Shown piece after piece: positions 37,746 to 46,804 of a stretch of DNA of 64,000 bases. The DNA lies in the NCBI GenBank assembly GCA_025462885.1, contig JAOAPN010000014.1:434001-498000 (forward strand), written 5' to 3'. Position numbers and translations under genes: made by a program. Under the pieces are notes generated by a model that saw only the letters and a program-made list of their open reading frames with translations, did not search any database and was not told the origin of the DNA. This DNA is from Acidobacteriaceae bacterium (lineage in GTDB: Bacteria; Acidobacteriota; Terriglobia; Terriglobales; Acidobacteriaceae). Each line of letters opens with the position of its first letter. Within the stretch, counting starts at the first letter, position 1.

Positions 37746-37870
37746 TCAAATCCTCTCGAGGACGCGCAGCTTGAGTAGATCGAAGCTGGCGCGGCCATAC
37801 ATCTGTCGTTTGATCAGCTTAAGGAGGACTTGAGCTTCAACTGAGCCATTGTTCCAGGACAGACTCAGGG
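37746..37870 (-). mobile_element. ISL3-family transposase C-terminal remnant
   Basis: The minus-strand translation LSWNNGSVEAQVLLKLIKRQ followed by MYGRASFDLLKLRVLERI and a stop matches the conserved C-terminal end of ISL3-type DDE transposases (W-S-N-G-Q-V-E-G then LKLIKRxMYGRA). Nothing of the rest of the transposase or of IS ends is seen. It lies in the 608-base gap (37582-38189) between two PadR-ADOP loci; the remaining bases of that gap show nothing else I recognise. Confidence 0.65.
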
Positions 37871-38189
37871 CCGTTGTGCGGCAGCTATTCTTGGGTCGCA
37901 CACGACCCGACTGCACCGACAATAGCTAGCTCGTGAAGTTGTGTATCGGTGCCATGCTTCTCTCCCATTCTTGAAAAGATGGCCCTACCAAAAAAGCTGA
38001 AGCGAAATATTCAGACAAGCCATGATTCTTGAGGCACATGAGTACTGCTTATAATCTTTTGCTGCTCTAGTTTGAACTGCTTGACGGGCAAGGTCGCAGC
38101 GGTTGGCAGATGCGAACGGCAAGAAGAGTGTGAACAGTCCCTATGCAACCACTCCGCAGGCCGTTTTTGACTAAACGTGCAATTACGAA

Positions 38190-40838
38190 TCAACTATTGC
38201 GAAGGGCAATCATCGGGTCAATCCGCGAGGCGCGGCGCGCTGGAATGTATCCGGCTAAGAGAGCGATGATGACAAGAAGCAGCACGATGGCAGCGAAGGT
38301 GGCAGGGTCTGTAGGGGCGGTGCCGAAGAGAAGTGACGATATCAGGTTGGAAAGAGCGACGGAGGCAAAAGCTCCAATGAGAATGCCGAGGGCGGCCATG
38401 CGCAGGGTCTGGCGGATGACGTCGAACTGAACGATAGCCTGTGTGGCGCCGAGTGCCATGCGTATGCCGATCTCCTGGGTGCGCTGCGTGACGGAGTAAG
38501 AGATGACACCGTAGATACCGAGCGAAGCGAGCAGCAGTCCTAGGCCGGCGAAGACTCCGACGAGATACACGAAGAAGCGGCGCGGAGACACGGCGTGATC
38601 GACCAACCGCTGGATAGGGCTCAGGTCGACGGCAGGCTGACCTGGATTGAGCTGGCGCAGGATACTGAGGATGGTCGGCTGAAGGGTCTCCGCAGGGATA
38701 CGGGAGCGGACGACGAGCTTCGAATCGGAAGCCCCGAACTGTGGGGCCAGGGCCGAGACATACATCTGCCAGCCACCGGTAGCCTCCGCGCTGCTCTCTC
38801 GGACGTCGGCGATAACGCCTATAACGCGTGCGTCTGCGCCGCCGACACGAGCAATGCGGTCGATCGGGTCCTCGTTCGGCCACAGATACCGGGCAACGGT
38901 CTCATTGATGATGACTACGCCTTCTTTGGGATCGATGTCATTCCAGGCAATATCTCGTCCTTTGACCAGGTGCATGCCGATGGACTTTAGGTAACCGGGC
39001 GTAATGACGTAGACGAACGTTCCAGGCAACTCGCCATCGCGGTACGACTTACCCTTGGCGCTGATGCCCCAGCTCCGGTTGCGGCTCATGGGAAGAGAGT
39101 CCGTAATGCCAGCGGACTCAATCTCAGGAACTGCCTTGACGCGGTGCAGAAGCTCCTGAACATAGGCGCTGAACTGCTCCGGAGTCTTAAGGCTGCTGGG
39201 GTAGTCGAGAGCGATGGCAGCCGAGTGGGCAGGTTCGAAGCCCAGGTCTACTTCGAGCACCCGGAGGAAGCTACGCAGCAATAGACCGGCGCCAACCAGC
39301 AGGACGCAGACAAGTGCGATCTCCGAGACGACTAGGATGGAACGGATACGGTCGTGTTTGCGGCCGGAGCCGCTGCCTGGCCCGGAGTCCTTGAGCCCCT
39401 CCTGCAAGTTCGAGCTGGAGATGCGAAGCCCAGGAAGGATCCCGAAGCTGATAGCAGCGATGACAGCGAGCAAGAGAGTCCATCCGAGAGCGGTACGGTC
39501 GATGCGTATCTGGCTGAGCAGCGGGAGAGCGATGGAGCCCTGATGGGCGAGATAGTAGGTCGTGCCAATGGCGATGCCAAGACCGAGGAGCGAGCCGGCA
39601 GCGGAGAGTATCAGCGATTCGGTGAGAAGCTGACGCACGATGCGGCCGCGCGAGGCGCCAAGCGCACTGCGCATGGCGAACTCCTTCGAGCGGGCCGCAG
39701 CACGAGCCAGCAGAAGGTTCGAGAGATTCACGCAGACGATCAGCAGGATCAACCCGACAGCGCACCAAAGGACAATCAGAGAGCGGCGAAGACTGCCGCT
39801 AACGTAGTCCTTCAAGTCGTAAAGTTTCGCGGTATAGCCGCCTTTGTATCCTTTCTTAACGCTGCCGTCGAGACCGGGAAACAGCAGATTGGCCTCGGCC
39901 TGTGCCTGCGCAAGAGTCGCACCCGGTCTCAGGCGGCCGGTGAGAGAGATCATATTCCCATACTCGCGGACACGGTCGTAGATATACGGCGTGAAGATGT
40001 CGATCTTGGCTCCGGGCGCGTAGATCGAGCCGAAGTCGAACGTCTCAGGAAGAACCCCAACTACGGTCGTGGGGGTGTTGTTGAGAGAGATCGACTGCCC
40101 GACGATGTTGGGGTCTGCGGCAAGCTGATGCTTCCAGAACGCATACGTGACAAGGACGACGGGGCTGGCGTTGATGCGTGCCTCGTCAGGCGTGAAGAAG
40201 CGTCCCTTAAAGGGCTGGACCCCAAGGGTATGGAAGAAGTTCTCCATCACATCGATACCAGTGACAGGCATGGGAATGGCGCGGCTGGTGAGCTTCCAGT
40301 TGCCAGGAGAGGTAAAGGCATCGTAGCCCGTGACATCGGATAAGACCTTGGTCCGCTGCTGGAACTCCTGTGTGGCATCGGTGGAGTAGGTCGCGCAGGA
40401 TGCGCCGCACTTCGACACCTTGGGCGCAATGCGGACGAGCTGCTCGGCAGCCGGGAAGGGCAGTGGACGGAGCAGAATCGTATCCACGATGGAGAAGACG
40501 ACGATGTTGGCACCAATGCCAAGCGCAAGAATCAGTACGGCAATCAAGGCAAAGGCGCGGTCGCGGCGCAACGTGCGGAAGGTGAACCGGAGGTCCTGGA
40601 AGAACACATCGAGCCAGGGCAAGCCGCGCGCAGCACGCTGCTGCTCGCGGGCCTGTTGGACATTCCCAAAGCGTAGCAATGCTGTCCTGAGGGCCTCCTC
40701 CGGACTGAAACCGCGGGCGATGTTCTCTTGAACGGCCAGATGAAGGTGGTGTGAGACCTCCGTTTCAAGATCGGCGTCTTGCTGCTGCTTATGAAAGAAC
40801 GAACAGACGCGGGCAAAATACTGGCGCAGAAGTGTCAT
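38190..40838 (-). CDS. ADOP-type ABC permease, second PadR-linked copy
   Basis: About 882 residues from the ATG at 40838, which overlaps the PadR stop (ATGA) and has AAGGAGA upstream. It has a prefix domain (DADLETEVSHHLHLAVQENI), then MacB-core/FtsX unit 1 (RAFALIAVLILALGIGANIV, VLWCAVGLILLIVCVNLSNL) and unit 2 (LVVSEIALVCVLLVGAGLLL, FVYLVGVFAGLGLLLASLGI), closing with YIPARRASRIDPMIALRNS. It has no ATPase of its own operon. It is divergent from the seven-gene efflux operon beginning at 41490 and shares its 301-base control region, so it may borrow those ATPases. Confidence 0.9.
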   Translation of the reverse strand: MTLLRQYFARVCSFFHKQQQDADLETEVSHHLHLAVQENIARGFSPEEALRTALLRFGNVQQAREQQRAARGLPWLDVFFQDLRFTFRTLRRDRAFALIAVLILALGIGANIVVFSIVDTILLRPLPFPAAEQLVRIAPKVSKCGASCATYSTDATQEFQQRTKVLSDVTGYDAFTSPGNWKLTSRAIPMPVTGIDVMENFFHTLGVQPFKGRFFTPDEARINASPVVLVTYAFWKHQLAADPNIVGQSISLNNTPTTVVGVLPETFDFGSIYAPGAKIDIFTPYIYDRVREYGNMISLTGRLRPGATLAQAQAEANLLFPGLDGSVKKGYKGGYTAKLYDLKDYVSGSLRRSLIVLWCAVGLILLIVCVNLSNLLLARAAARSKEFAMRSALGASRGRIVRQLLTESLILSAAGSLLGLGIAIGTTYYLAHQGSIALPLLSQIRIDRTALGWTLLLAVIAAISFGILPGLRISSSNLQEGLKDSGPGSGSGRKHDRIRSILVVSEIALVCVLLVGAGLLLRSFLRVLEVDLGFEPAHSAAIALDYPSSLKTPEQFSAYVQELLHRVKAVPEIESAGITDSLPMSRNRSWGISAKGKSYRDGELPGTFVYVITPGYLKSIGMHLVKGRDIAWNDIDPKEGVVIINETVARYLWPNEDPIDRIARVGGADARVIGVIADVRESSAEATGGWQMYVSALAPQFGASDSKLVVRSRIPAETLQPTILSILRQLNPGQPAVDLSPIQRLVDHAVSPRRFFVYLVGVFAGLGLLLASLGIYGVISYSVTQRTQEIGIRMALGATQAIVQFDVIRQTLRMAALGILIGAFASVALSNLISSLLFGTAPTDPATFAAIVLLLVIIALLAGYIPARRASRIDPMIALRNS

Positions 40839-41188
40839 CCGTTGTCTCCTTCCGAGGACATGGAGAGAACGCGGGTCATCACCGAAGCGAGACGTTGCCA
40901 ATACGCTGTGTCGGCAACAAGTTGTTTCCGACCGGCACGTGTGATGCAGTAGAACTTAGCCTTGCGGTTATTGTCGGATGTTCCCCATTCAGAACTGATC
41001 CAGCCGCGCTGCTGCAAGCGAATCAGCGAGGCGTAGATCGTGCCCTGATTGAGAAGTATCTCGTCGCCACTGACCTGCTCGATGCGGCGCGCAATCCCGT
41101 AGCCGTGCTGCGAACCCATGGTGGTGAGCGTTTGCAGGACCATAAGGTCGAGAGTTCCCTGGAGAAGGTCTAGTTTGGATGGGGACAT
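40835..41188 (-). CDS. PadR-family regulator, second ADOP pair
   Basis: About 117 residues from the ATG at 41188 (MSPSKLDLLQGTLDL), chosen for AGGAGC upstream and the family start. The PadR fold shows LMVLQTLTTMGSQHGYGIAR, DEILLNQGTIYASLIRLQQR and GWISSEWGTSDNNRKAKFY. It overlaps the permease start by 4 bases. Located at the divergent promoter of the adaptor-ABC-TolC operon, it may control both directions. Confidence 0.92.
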   Translation of the reverse strand: MSPSKLDLLQGTLDLMVLQTLTTMGSQHGYGIARRIEQVSGDEILLNQGTIYASLIRLQQRGWISSEWGTSDNNRKAKFYCITRAGRKQLVADTAYWQRLASVMTRVLSMSSEGDNG

Positions 41189-41371
41189 GAAAGAGCTCCT
41201 GTGCGAATGCCACATCAGTATGCCATTCTTTCTGTTGTCGTGCCACAGGAAGGTCAGCCAACAGAAGTTTTTCCCTCTTTGGAGCTGCCAAGTTCCCTGG
41301 ATAAGGTCAACTTTTCGCCACAATCGTGCTCTCGCTCTGTCAAAAGAGAGGGCGGCGTTCACATAACCACC

Positions 41372-41421
41372 TGTCCGAAAATGGACAACTATTAGCGTTG
41401 GCGGACAGTGACCTCGGACAG
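41372..41421. promoter_or_regulatory. TGTCC-N6-GGACA dyad and two CGGACAG repeats (candidate enhancer sites)
   Basis: TGTCC (41372-41376), six bases, GGACA (41383-41387) form a perfect dyad; CGGACAG recurs at 41402-41408 and 41415-41421. All share the GGACA core. They lie 70-120 bases before the adaptor gene whose operon encodes a sigma-54-type activator, so activator-binding sites are a reasonable inference. Confidence 0.45.
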
Positions 41422-41456
41422 AGGCATTCTAAGTGGTAGAAACCATAGGGTAATAG

Positions 41457-41474
41457 ATTGGCAGAGTAAATGCG
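41457..41474 (+). promoter_or_regulatory. Possible sigma-54 (-24/-12) promoter
   Basis: TTGGCAGAGTAAATGC has GG (41460-41461) and GC (41472-41473) exactly 10 bases apart, as in sigma-54 promoters; the -24 part is close to TGGCAC and the -12 part reads ATGC rather than TTGC. The predicted transcript start (about 41485) leaves only some 5 bases before the ATG at 41490, which argues against it unless translation starts later, for example at GTG 41526. Confidence 0.3.
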
Positions 41475-41489
41475 GTTAGGTTGTATGCA

Positions 41490-42749
41490 ATGGACATATC
41501 GAGACCAGACATTCGACGGAAAAAAGTGCGCCAGCAATGGATTGTGGGCGCGGTAGCAGTTGTAGTGCTGGCCGCAGCGACGTTTTTTGTGATGCGACTG
41601 AAGCCTGCGGCACCACAAGTGGATCGGGCGACAGTGTGGACTGACACCGTGAAGCGCGGGCCCTTGCTTCGCCAGGTGCGGGGCCCTGGGACACTCGTTC
41701 CACGGGAAGACAAGATAAGGCTCATTCCTGCCGAGACAGAGGCGACGGTAGTACGTATTCGTGTGTTGCCGGGAGCGAAGGTAGAACCTGACACTCTATT
41801 GATGGACTTGGTGGACCCCCAGGTACAGCAGGAGCTGCTGGATGCACAACTGCAATTGATGGCCGCGCAGGCGGACTATACCAACACCCAAGCGAAGCTG
41901 CAAAGCGATCTTATGACTCAGAAGTCAGGCGCTTCGACGGTGGGTGCGGACCAGAAACAGGCGCAGTTGCAGGCCGCAACGGATAAGAGTCTATTTGAGC
42001 TGGGCGTCATTAGTGGGTTGACCTATAGCGCCTCAAAGGGCAAGGCAGATGATCTCTCTACACGTAACGATCTTGAGAGGCAGCGGCTGGTACTGAATGA
42101 GAAGGCAATAGAGACGCAACTTGCGGTGCAACAGACAAAAGTGCAGCAGGCGCAGGCGTTGCTGGGGCTGAAACAGAAGCAGTTGGACGCACTGAGTGTG
42201 AGAGCGGGCATCAGTGGAGTTCTAGTCGATCTGCCGCACCAGGTAGGAGAGCATGTCGCGCCTGGAACTACCCTAGCAAAGGTGGTACAGCCGGATCAGT
42301 TGAAGGCGAGCCTGAAGATCGCGGAGACTCAGGCCCGCGATATTCAGATTGGACAGCCAGCTGAGGTGGACACGCATAACGGTGTGATCGAAGGCAAGGT
42401 CATGCGAATTGATCCTGCGGTGCAGAACGGAACGGTCACGGTTGACGTAGAACTGGCAGGCGCGCTGCCGCAGGGGGCACGCCCGGATCTCAGCGTCGAC
42501 GGAACGATCGATCTGGACCGGATGTCGGATGTATTGTTTGTCGGACGTCCGGCGTTCGGCAATGAAAATAGCACGATAAGTCTCTTCAAGCTTGGAGTAG
42601 ACGGCACAACGGCGGTACGAGTTCCGGTGAAGGTGGGACGTGCTTCGGTTAACAGCATTCAGGTAATCGAAGGTTTGCATGCCGGAGACATGGTGATTTT
42701 GTCGGACATGAGCCGATGGGAGAGCACGGACAAAATTCGATTGGATTAG
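41490..42749 (+). CDS. HlyD/MacA-type periplasmic adaptor
   Basis: About 419 residues. One N-terminal membrane anchor (QWIVGAVAVVVLAAATFFVM, about 16-36). The biotinyl-lipoyl part has VRIRVLPGAKVEPDTLLMDL and VSVRAGISGVLVDLPHQVGE-like text, separated by a long coiled-coil hairpin rich in Gln/Ala (QQELLDAQLQLMAAQADYTN to QTKVQQAQALLGLKQKQL). The C-terminal beta-barrel follows. It would link the ABC permease encoded downstream to the TolC-type channel in the same operon. An in-frame TTG at 41481 is an alternative start. First gene of the seven-gene operon. Confidence 0.88.
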   Translation: MDISRPDIRRKKVRQQWIVGAVAVVVLAAATFFVMRLKPAAPQVDRATVWTDTVKRGPLLRQVRGPGTLVPREDKIRLIPAETEATVVRIRVLPGAKVEPDTLLMDLVDPQVQQELLDAQLQLMAAQADYTNTQAKLQSDLMTQKSGASTVGADQKQAQLQAATDKSLFELGVISGLTYSASKGKADDLSTRNDLERQRLVLNEKAIETQLAVQQTKVQQAQALLGLKQKQLDALSVRAGISGVLVDLPHQVGEHVAPGTTLAKVVQPDQLKASLKIAETQARDIQIGQPAEVDTHNGVIEGKVMRIDPAVQNGTVTVDVELAGALPQGARPDLSVDGTIDLDRMSDVLFVGRPAFGNENSTISLFKLGVDGTTAVRVPVKVGRASVNSIQVIEGLHAGDMVILSDMSRWESTDKIRLD

Positions 42750-42783
42750 AGCGGCCCTAAGCACACGCAAGCTAAGGAGATAG

Positions 42784-43506
42784 ATGGCGATGGCAGAATC
42801 GATTATTCAGATTGAACAGATGATGAAGGTTTTCTACACGGACGAGATCGAGACCCACGCGCTCTCGGGCATCCACCTGACAATCAACCGTGGGGAGTAT
42901 GTGGCGATGTCGGGGCCTTCAGGATGCGGGAAGTCAACGCTGCTGTCGATCATCGGTCTGCTCGATACCCCCACAGCAGGCCATTACACGTTGAATGGAA
43001 AAAAGGTCGCCAACCTCAATTTCGCTGACCGGTCGCGCATCCGGAACCAGGAGATTGGTTTCATCTTTCAAAGCTTCAATTTGATTGGTGACCTGACGGT
43101 TGCTGAGAATGTGGAGTTGCCTCTGACCTACCGAGCGGGAATGCCTTCGGCAGAGCGGAAGAAGCGGGTCGAGGAATCTTTGGAGCGCGTAAACATGGCA
43201 CATCGGATGAGGCACTATCCAGCCCAACTATCGGGCGGTCAGCAGCAGCGTGTTGCGGTGGCACGCGCCCTGGCGGGCTCTCCCTCGATTCTTCTGGCGG
43301 ACGAGCCAACCGGAAATCTGGACTCCAAGAACGGCGAGGTAGTCATGAAGCTGCTGCAGGAGCTGCACAATGAAGGCGCGACGATCTGCATGGTGACACA
43401 TGATCCGCGATTCGCTGCACACGCCGAGCGGCAGGTACACCTCTTCGATGGCAAGGTCGTGGCCGAGGGGGAACTGAATCGATTGCTGGCCGAGGTGCAG
43501 GGATAG
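42784..43506 (+). CDS. ABC transporter ATPase (MacB/LolD class), canonical
   Basis: 240 residues with all ABC motifs intact: Walker A GPSGCGKST (44-52), Q-loop FIFQSFNL, signature LSGGQQQRV (149-157), Walker B ILLADE (169-174), D-loop NLDS (178-181) and H-loop MVTHD (His205 or 206). It powers the permease encoded 43 bases downstream. The ribosome site AAGGAGA lies just before the ATG. Such ATPases serve MacB-, LolCDE- and FtsEX-like mechanotransmission exporters. Confidence 0.93.
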   Translation: MAMAESIIQIEQMMKVFYTDEIETHALSGIHLTINRGEYVAMSGPSGCGKSTLLSIIGLLDTPTAGHYTLNGKKVANLNFADRSRIRNQEIGFIFQSFNLIGDLTVAENVELPLTYRAGMPSAERKKRVEESLERVNMAHRMRHYPAQLSGGQQQRVAVARALAGSPSILLADEPTGNLDSKNGEVVMKLLQELHNEGATICMVTHDPRFAAHAERQVHLFDGKVVAEGELNRLLAEVQG

Positions 43507-43549
43507 GGGAGCCCCTCTATCAGATTTTGCGAGTGGAGTTGGAGAGCCA

Positions 43550-46087
43550 ATGAATCAACTGATCCAGGATGTGCGGTACGCTTTGCGGCAGTTGCGGAAG
43601 TCGCCCGGATTTACAACGACTGCGGTGCTGACTTTGGCCTTAGGTATTGGTGCGAACGCGGCTATTTTTACGCTCGTTCACGCGGTGCTGCTCCGGAATC
43701 TTCCAGTTGTAGACCCGAAGGCACTCGTACGAATCGGGAATACTGACGATTGCTGCGTTAACGGCGGCACGCCGGACCGTAACGACTACTCGATCTTTGC
43801 CTACGAGTTGTATCTGCACCTGAAAGACAATACGCCCGAGTTCGAACAGCTTGCGGCGATGCAGGCTGGCGGAGCAGCTTTTACCGCACGGAGCAGCAAG
43901 TTAGATGCAATGCCCAAGTCGTTGGGTGGAGAGTTCGTGAGCGGCAACTACTTCCAGACCCTGGGACTGCAATCCGGGGCGGGACGGTTAATGCTGCCCT
44001 CTGACGACGTCGCAGGTTCGCCGTCCGTGGCTGTGATGAGTTACCGCACCTGGCAGCGCGAGTACGGACTCGACCCGACGATCGTCGGCAGCACATTCAC
44101 TCTCAATACGCATCCCGTGACCATTATCGGCGTCACGCCGCCAGCGTTCTATGGGGACCGGATGACGGACTCGCCTCCGGACTTTTATATGCCTTTTGCT
44201 CTGGAGCCGCTGATGGGGCAGGCTTCGCTTCTCCATCGGCGCAATTTGAACTGGGTTTATTTGCTGGGGCGCATCAAGCCAGGAACTCAACTTGCGCCGT
44301 TGCAGGCGAAGGTCAGCGGGAGTTTGCGCCAGTATCTGGCTACGATCCCGCTGTATCAAAAGGCAGACGAACAAAAGAATCTTGCAGACTCCCATGTCGT
44401 CCTAACGCCTGGAGGCGTGGGTATCGCAAACATGCAGCAGAACTATTCGAGTGGTCTCAGCCTATTGATGGCCATCTCCGCTCTGGTGTTGTTGATTGCG
44501 TGTGCCAACATTGCGAACCTTGTGCTGGTACGTGGGATGGCGCGCCGCGCTGAGACCTCAATCCGCATGGCACTCGGAGCGCAACGCCGAAGGCTGATAC
44601 GGCAGATGCTCACGGAGAGTGTCGTGCTTTCATGCCTCGGCGGCGTCGCTGGGCTTGCGGTCGCGTATGCGGGAACCAGGACGCTGCTATCTTTGGCGTT
44701 TCCTGATGCGCCAAATCTCCCGATTCAGGCGAGCCCTTCGCCCGTGGTGCTGGGATTCGCCTTTGGCTTGTCGTTGCTGACGGGCTTGGTCTTCGGAATT
44801 GCGCCTGCGTGGGTCACCTCGCACTCCGAGCCAGCCGAAGCTTTGCGCGGTTCGAACCGCTCCACGAAGGACAGTTCCTCTCTCCTGCAACGCGGACTGG
44901 TTGTCTTTCAGGCTGCGCTGTCGCTGGTTTTGCTGGTTGGAGCGGGGCTGCTTTCAAAGAGCCTGAGCAAATTGGAGCATCAGGATTTTGGTGTTGAGAC
45001 AGAGAACCGGATCGTGATGCACATCAGTCCCGAGAATGCCGGATTCAAACCGGAACAGTTGCAACCACTGTACGAGCAGATCGAGCAGAAGTTCCACGCT
45101 CTGCCGGGTGTTGAACGGGTCTCGCTCTCGCTCTATACGCCTCTCGAAGGAAACAATTGGGGCGAGGCAGTGGCAATTCAAGGTAGGCCGGAGGCTGGTG
45201 CCAACTCACCGGTTGGGGCTTCCTGGTTAAGGGTAAGCCCGGAGTTCTTCGACATCGTCGGGCATCGTGTGCTTCGCGGCCGTGGTATTACCGCGCAGGA
45301 TACTGCGACGTCGCCGGGAGTAGCGGTCGTCAATCAAGCCTTCGTAAAGAAGTTCTTTCCCAACGGGGAAGATGCTTTGGGAAAGCACTTCGGAACGGAA
45401 GGTGTGAAGAGCTCCAGTGATTTCGAGATTGTTGGTGTCGTGAACAACGTCAAGTACAACAATGTGCGTGAGCCGGTGCGAGCGATGTACTTCCGGCCCT
45501 TGTTGCAGGTTGCGAAATCTTCGCCCGACGGAGAAACTCGTTCCCTTTATATGAGCGCAATCATGCTGCAGACGAAGGGAGAGGTTGAGGGGTTGGAGTC
45601 GCAATCGCGAAAACTTCTGGCCAGCATCGATTCAAATCTTCCGGTGATGAACTACACCAGATTCGAGACACAGATTGCCGGTCAGTTTGGTCAGGAGCGG
45701 CTGATCGCCAGGTTGACTTTGATCTTTGGAGTACTTGCACTGGTCCTGGCCTCTGTGGGGCTTTACGGTGTCACGGCATACACGGTTGCCCGTCGCACAT
45801 CGGAGATCGGTATCCGCATGGCACTTGGTGCAGCACGGAGCAACGTTGTCGGCATGGTTCTAAAGGAAGCAATGTTTCAGGCAACGCTAGGACTCGCAAT
45901 CGGGATTCCTGTGGCCCTGCTGTGCGTGCGGTTCGTCAAGACGCAGTTGTATGGAGTTGAAGGCAGGGACCTCGGTGTACTGGTGTTGGCCACCTTGGCG
46001 CTGGCAGTTTCAGCATTGATCGCAGGACTCATTCCAGCGCGACGAGCTGCATCGACCGACCCGATGAACGCACTGCGTACAGAGTAA
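43550..46087 (+). CDS. ADOP-type ABC permease embedded in an efflux operon
   Basis: 845 residues with two MacB-core/FtsX units and about eight membrane segments: GFTTTAVLTLALGIGANAAI near 20, SLLMAISALVLLIACANIAN near 305, SVVLSCLGGVAGLAVAYAG, VLGFAFGLSLLTGLVFGIAP, LVVFQAALSLVLLVGAGLLS, LTLIFGVLALVLASVGLYGV, and GVLVLATLALAVSALIAGLI before PARRAASTDPMNALRTE. Unlike the two PadR-linked copies it lacks the helical prefix domain and starts at MNQLIQDVRYALRQLRKSPG. It is flanked by two ABC ATPase genes, an adaptor and a TolC-type gene, so it probably forms a complete trans-envelope exporter. Confidence 0.92.
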   Translation: MNQLIQDVRYALRQLRKSPGFTTTAVLTLALGIGANAAIFTLVHAVLLRNLPVVDPKALVRIGNTDDCCVNGGTPDRNDYSIFAYELYLHLKDNTPEFEQLAAMQAGGAAFTARSSKLDAMPKSLGGEFVSGNYFQTLGLQSGAGRLMLPSDDVAGSPSVAVMSYRTWQREYGLDPTIVGSTFTLNTHPVTIIGVTPPAFYGDRMTDSPPDFYMPFALEPLMGQASLLHRRNLNWVYLLGRIKPGTQLAPLQAKVSGSLRQYLATIPLYQKADEQKNLADSHVVLTPGGVGIANMQQNYSSGLSLLMAISALVLLIACANIANLVLVRGMARRAETSIRMALGAQRRRLIRQMLTESVVLSCLGGVAGLAVAYAGTRTLLSLAFPDAPNLPIQASPSPVVLGFAFGLSLLTGLVFGIAPAWVTSHSEPAEALRGSNRSTKDSSSLLQRGLVVFQAALSLVLLVGAGLLSKSLSKLEHQDFGVETENRIVMHISPENAGFKPEQLQPLYEQIEQKFHALPGVERVSLSLYTPLEGNNWGEAVAIQGRPEAGANSPVGASWLRVSPEFFDIVGHRVLRGRGITAQDTATSPGVAVVNQAFVKKFFPNGEDALGKHFGTEGVKSSSDFEIVGVVNNVKYNNVREPVRAMYFRPLLQVAKSSPDGETRSLYMSAIMLQTKGEVEGLESQSRKLLASIDSNLPVMNYTRFETQIAGQFGQERLIARLTLIFGVLALVLASVGLYGVTAYTVARRTSEIGIRMALGAARSNVVGMVLKEAMFQATLGLAIGIPVALLCVRFVKTQLYGVEGRDLGVLVLATLALAVSALIAGLIPARRAASTDPMNALRTE

Positions 46088-46105
46088 GAACGGACAAGGA
46101 TAGCC

Positions 46106-46804
46106 ATGATTGAGATGAAGAACCTGGAACGAAGCTACAAGACCGGACCGACGGAGACCTGGGTACTCCGGCGGATCCATCTCACGATCCGCGAAGGAGA
46201 GTTTGTGACAGTGATGGGTCCATCCGGGGCAGGGAAGTCGTCGCTGCTAAATGTTATGGCGCTGCTCGACGACCAGTGGAAGGGCGAGTTCTATTTCAAC
46301 GGAGATGCAGTTCACACAATGAACCGTAAGCAGCGTGCTCAGCTTGCTCGACAGCGCGTAGGGATGGTCTTCCAGAGCTACCACTTGCTCGATGAATTGA
46401 CCGTAGCAGAAAACATCGACCTGCCTCTTTCCTACAAGGACATTCCAAAGTCAGAACGCCAGGGATTGGTGGCGGATGCTCTGGACCGGTTCAACATTGT
46501 AGGGAAGAAAGATCTCTATCCGAACCAGCTCTCAGGCGGGCAGCAGCAGATTGTTGGAATTGCACGCGCTGTGATTCATAAGCCGGCGCTACTCCTCGCC
46601 GACGAGCCAACGGGGAATCTGCATTCGGCGCAGGCGAAGGAAATTATGGAGATGTTTCGCAACCTGAACGAAGAAGGCACGACGATCGTCCAGGTGACTC
46701 ACTCGGAGCTCAATGCGGAGTACGGATCGCGAACGATCGAGTTGCGCGATGGATGGTTATCAAAGGATACGGCCGCAGTCGCCGTGCAAGGGGGGCAGGT
46801 GTGA
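46106..46804 (+). CDS. Second ABC transporter ATPase, with divergent signature and D-loop
   Basis: 232 residues. Walker A GPSGAGKSS (38-46), Q-loop MVFQSYHL, signature LSGGQQQIV (142-150), Walker B LLLADE (162-167) and H-loop VTHS (His199) are present. Two departures stand out: the usual Arg after LSGGQQQ is Ile149, and the D-loop reads NLHS with His173 in place of Asp. Catalysis may be weakened, so it could act as the non-hydrolytic partner of the canonical ATPase encoded before the permease. It begins 18 bases after the permease and overlaps the TolC gene by 4 bases (GTGA). Confidence 0.9.
   Translation: MIEMKNLERSYKTGPTETWVLRRIHLTIREGEFVTVMGPSGAGKSSLLNVMALLDDQWKGEFYFNGDAVHTMNRKQRAQLARQRVGMVFQSYHLLDELTVAENIDLPLSYKDIPKSERQGLVADALDRFNIVGKKDLYPNQLSGGQQQIVGIARAVIHKPALLLADEPTGNLHSAQAKEIMEMFRNLNEEGTTIVQVTHSELNAEYGSRTIELRDGWLSKDTAAVAVQGGQV

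Noticed and set aside
39354-40343. 329-codon open frame on the plus strand
   Set aside because: Antisense to the ADOP permease at 38190-40838; composition is shadow-like (Arg, Asp, Gly-rich with no motif).
41225-41260. Sigma-54 promoter on the minus strand (TGGCACG near 41240)
   Set aside because: The -24 part is good, but the bases at -12 read GA instead of GC at the required spacing.
46753-46800. Upstream extension of the TolC gene start
   Set aside because: It would lie inside the ATPase gene and add a charged, signal-disrupting N-terminus; the GTGA overlap at 46801 is more natural.
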